64,000 nt of DNA. Origin: Rhizobium anhuiense. Its GTDB lineage: Bacteria; Pseudomonadota; Alphaproteobacteria; Rhizobiales; Rhizobiaceae. Of the stretch, positions 61,971 to 64,000 are shown piece after piece (position 1 is the stretch's first letter; every line of letters starts with the position of its first letter). The notes beneath the pieces are model-generated. The model was not told where the DNA came from. It saw only the letters and a program-made list of their open reading frames with translations, and made no database searches. The stretch lies in assembly GCF_003985145.1 (NCBI RefSeq), contig NZ_ML133531.1, positions 167,139 through 231,138 of the forward strand, read 5' to 3'. Position numbers and translations under genes: made by a program.

Positions 61971-62276
61971 ATGTCTGCCAAGATCTATCGTCCAGCCAAG
62001 ACCGCCATGCAGTCCGGCAAGGCCAAGACCCATCTCTGGGTGCTTGAGTTCGATCAGGAGTCGCCGCGCAAGATCGATCCGATCATGGGCTACACCTCCT
62101 CGGGCGACATGCGCCAGCAGGTGAAGCTGACCTTCGAAACGCAGGAACTCGCCGAGGCCTATGCCCAGCGCAACGGCGTCGAATACCGCGTCATTGCGCC
62201 GAAGGATGCGGCCCGCCAGGTGGTCGCCTATCCCGACAATTTCCGCTATACCCGCACGCAGCCCTGGACGCATTGA
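61971..62276 (+). CDS. ETC complex I subunit, NDUFS4-like
   Basis: A 101-residue homologue of the nuclear complex I subunit NDUFS4 (ETC_C1_NDUFA4 family): KIYRPAKTAMQSGKAKTHLW, LEFDQESPRKIDPIMGYTSS, VKLTFETQELAEAYAQRNGV and a C-terminal YPDNFRYTRTQPWTH. It is typical of alphaproteobacterial complex I and encoded outside nuo. It ends 57 bases before tRNA-Arg. Confidence 0.94.
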   Translation: MSAKIYRPAKTAMQSGKAKTHLWVLEFDQESPRKIDPIMGYTSSGDMRQQVKLTFETQELAEAYAQRNGVEYRVIAPKDAARQVVAYPDNFRYTRTQPWTH

Positions 62277-62333
62277 GATTTCTCGTCCAAATATGCCGCA
62301 TTCGGTCGCGCGCCTTGAACGCGACCGCCGGAC

Positions 62334-62410
<77 letters not shown>

Positions 62411-62416
62411 ACGTTT

Positions 62417-63504
62417 TCAAATACTTATAGCGCATTTCCACACGTCGATTAGAGGCCGTTTACAGCGTTTTCGGCACCGTTTACTTTTCTGTTTCCGCGA
62501 TGTTCTTTCCATCCTCAGAATGACGGCATCGCTGGTCTGCTGATCGGTCGCCAGATAGTGCTTCTCCAGCACGCGCCCGACCTCTGCAATCGAGTGCCCG
62601 GTAATCGACGCGATCTGTTCCGTCGTCGATCCTTCCCGCCGGCGATCGGTGATGAAGGTTCCCTGCAAGTCGTGATACGTCACGCCCTCGATCCCCAACC
62701 GATCGCACTCCTTTCCCCACGAAGTCTTGAAGCCGCTCTTCGACCACGGCCGGCCGCGCGAGTTGTTGAGGATTCGCATTGTGTCTGTCGGAAGGGCGTC
62801 GAGAATAGCTTTTAGAGCGCTGTGAACCTTCACCCGAACTCGCCTCTTCGGCTTGCCTGGTTTCGATTTTCCCTGCTCGAACATCAGGTGCGAGCCGTTA
62901 TGTTGCTTCCAGGTGGCGAGCAACATGTCGGCCTGGAGCTGTCCGGTGTGGATGGCCATCTCGAAGGCGAGAAGCAGGTGAGGCTTGGCCTTAGCCCGGA
63001 AAAGGGCGATCAGTTCCGGCGTCCAGACATTTTCCTTGCGGGAGCCCGTGTAAAGCCGTTCGATCCCAGTGCAGGGGTTCTTCTCTATGATCTCCTCGTC
63101 GATCCCATAGGTATAGACGCGAGATAAGGAAAACAGCATCTGGTCGGCCGTGCGCGGATGATCTGCAAAAGTGTGGTGCCACTTGCGAATCATCGCCTTC
63201 ATGCCGCGCTGCTGCGTCAGCTTGAGCGGCAGACGGGGCCATTCCTTACGAATTTCCTTGAACGAGGCTCTGTGGCTGTCTTGCGTGGTTTCGGCAAGAG
63301 CGGCAAAGGCCGGACTATTTTCGAAGGCCTCCATCAGATCGCCAAGCGTCGTCACCTCGGGAGGCGCGCTCTCGGCGCTTCAGCAAACTCTTCCGTTCCC
63401 GGCGCCGATTGCATCTTTGGGCCGCCGCGCCAGGCATAATAGTGGATGCGAACCTCTCCATTCGCCAGTGGGCGCTTGACCTTATGAATGCCTTCGAGCT
63501 TCAC
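62417..63504 (-). pseudogene. frameshifted tyrosine recombinase without catalytic arginines
   Basis: The main frame (62417-63355) is a recombinase with PRTADQMLFSLSRVYTYGID, TGHSIAEVG and the nucleophile Tyr in LEKHYLATD. The N-terminal part (VKLEGIHKVKRPLANGEVRI up to PGTEEFAEA) lies in another frame, read from GTG at 63504 until a stop at 63352, so a frameshift sits near 63370-63380. In addition the first catalytic Arg of the GQR motif is Leu (GQLQADML) and the HDLRG motif reads HDLQG, so both arginines are lost by single-base changes. It is almost surely inactive. Confidence 0.85.
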
Positions 63505-63770
63505 GAGCACGTTCCTGGTCTCTCCACGCCTGCCACCACCACAAAGGAAGGCAAGGCGAACAGGAACATCTCTTTCGGCTTCATCAAAAGGCGATTATCA
63601 TCGCCTCCACGATCGTCCCAGTAGAATTCAGGCCCGAAATCTTCGCTGAAGTCGAAGCCGTTTCTAACGTAAAAAATGATCGACCTGGCGTACCAATACC
63701 ACATGTGAACGCAAAAGCCGCCCACCAGGCACAAGATGAGCCACGCTACAAATCGATCTCCCGCAACCAA
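63501..63770 (-). CDS. small membrane protein of the tRNA-Arg element
   Basis: An 89-residue frame with two hydrophobic segments (RFVAWLILCLVGGFCVHMWY, MFLFALPSFVVVAGV) separated by an acidic Asp/Gly loop (GPEFYWDDRGGDDN). The TTG start has GGGAG nine bases upstream. It overlaps the start of the integrase remnant by four bases on the same strand, as expected for an operon-like arrangement. Family not recognised. Confidence 0.4.
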   Translation of the reverse strand: MVAGDRFVAWLILCLVGGFCVHMWYWYARSIIFYVRNGFDFSEDFGPEFYWDDRGGDDNRLLMKPKEMFLFALPSFVVVAGVERPGTCS

Positions 63771-63873
63771 TTCGGTATCTCCCTAAGAATCCTGACCGAG
63801 CGGGGTCGAGTGGCGGCAGCAGGCTCCGCAGTGGGGCACCTATTCGACCTTCACGAAGACTTGCCCGAAGTAC

Positions 63874-64000
63874 TGACCTTGCCCCGTTGAAATAATCCAT
63901 TTTGAAGTAAGCTCTGGCCCATTGAGAGGACCAGAGAATGAAGCGCAACCGTTTCACAGACGAACAGATTATCGGCATTCTGAAGGAGCACGAGGCGGGC
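63874..64000 (+). mobile_element. IS3-family element, left end (truncated by window)
   Basis: TGACCTTGCCCCGTTG at 63874 resembles the terminal sequence of IS3-family elements (TGACCTGCCCC type), and the orfA start codon follows after 64 bases. The remainder of the element and the right end lie beyond base 64,000. The exact end base is not certain. Confidence 0.6.
63938..64000 (+). CDS. IS3-family transposase orfA, N-terminus (partial)
   Basis: The frame starts MKRNRFTDEQIIGILKEHEA and runs to the window end; it is the typical opening of IS3-family OrfA helix-turn-helix proteins (K-R-x-R-F-T-x-E-Q-I-I-x-x-L-K-E-x-E-A-G). CCAGAGA upstream of ATG is a weak ribosome site. Only 21 codons are visible. 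Confidence 0.85.
   Translation, partial: MKRNRFTDEQIIGILKEHEAG

Overview
The window comes from an alphaproteobacterium, almost certainly a Rhizobium of the etli/leguminosarum group. Pointers are the high GC content, rhizobial interspersed palindromes, CTTGCRG-N17-TAT promoters, nuclear-type complex I accessory subunits (NDUFA12-like and NDUFS4-like), the alpha-type trigger factor with a Lys/Ala tail, PHB synthase and the Gln-amidotransferase genes gatCAB. No RNA or protein database could be consulted, so species assignment is inference.

Bases 1 to about 17,317 are the right-hand part of a prophage whose left end lies outside the window. It carries a T7-like virion and packaging module in T7 order (gp13-, gp14-, gp15- and gp16-like internal virion proteins, gp17-like tail fibre, holin-like protein, small and large terminase). 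Then follows a non-T7 accessory region: a lipoprotein, a two-TM protein with a PD-(D/E)XK-nuclease-like domain, a GP88-family gene and several tiny genes. At the end come a winged-helix regulator, a complete tRNA-Leu(UAG) gene, a tyrosine integrase, and the 3' half of a second tRNA-Leu(UAG) that marks the phage-host junction (attR). A near-palindromic 14-mer (consensus AWYCACSRGTGDAT) recurs in at least six intergenic gaps of this prophage, and I consider it the most interesting unexplained signal.

From 17.5 to 62.3 kb the window is ordinary chromosome. In order it holds: trigger factor; a B12/radical SAM enzyme, an EEP hydrolase, soluble transhydrogenase and an FMN hydroxyacid oxidase; radC-map; a TetR regulator; ruvX; a UPF0173 hydrolase; gatC-gatA; a small accessory patch (LysR, TauE/SafE, an ABC-ATPase scrap, YjhX-like toxin, GNAT, VOC); gatB and two GNATs; NDUFA12-DUF2155; DUF2167; the aat-accC-accB-aroQ-dsbA cluster; an aminotransferase; an L,D-transpeptidase-like protein; phaC; a second aminotransferase followed by hom; recJ; a glycosyltransferase-like protein; three tRNA-Glu genes; an M15-type peptidase; gloA; a double cold-shock protein followed by a DUF192 gene; tRNA-Pro; NDUFS4-like.

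At 62.3 kb a tRNA-Arg(UCU) is followed by the remains of a second integrated element. Its integrase is frameshifted and has lost both catalytic arginines. A small membrane ORF and the left end of an IS3-family element lie next to it and run off the window.
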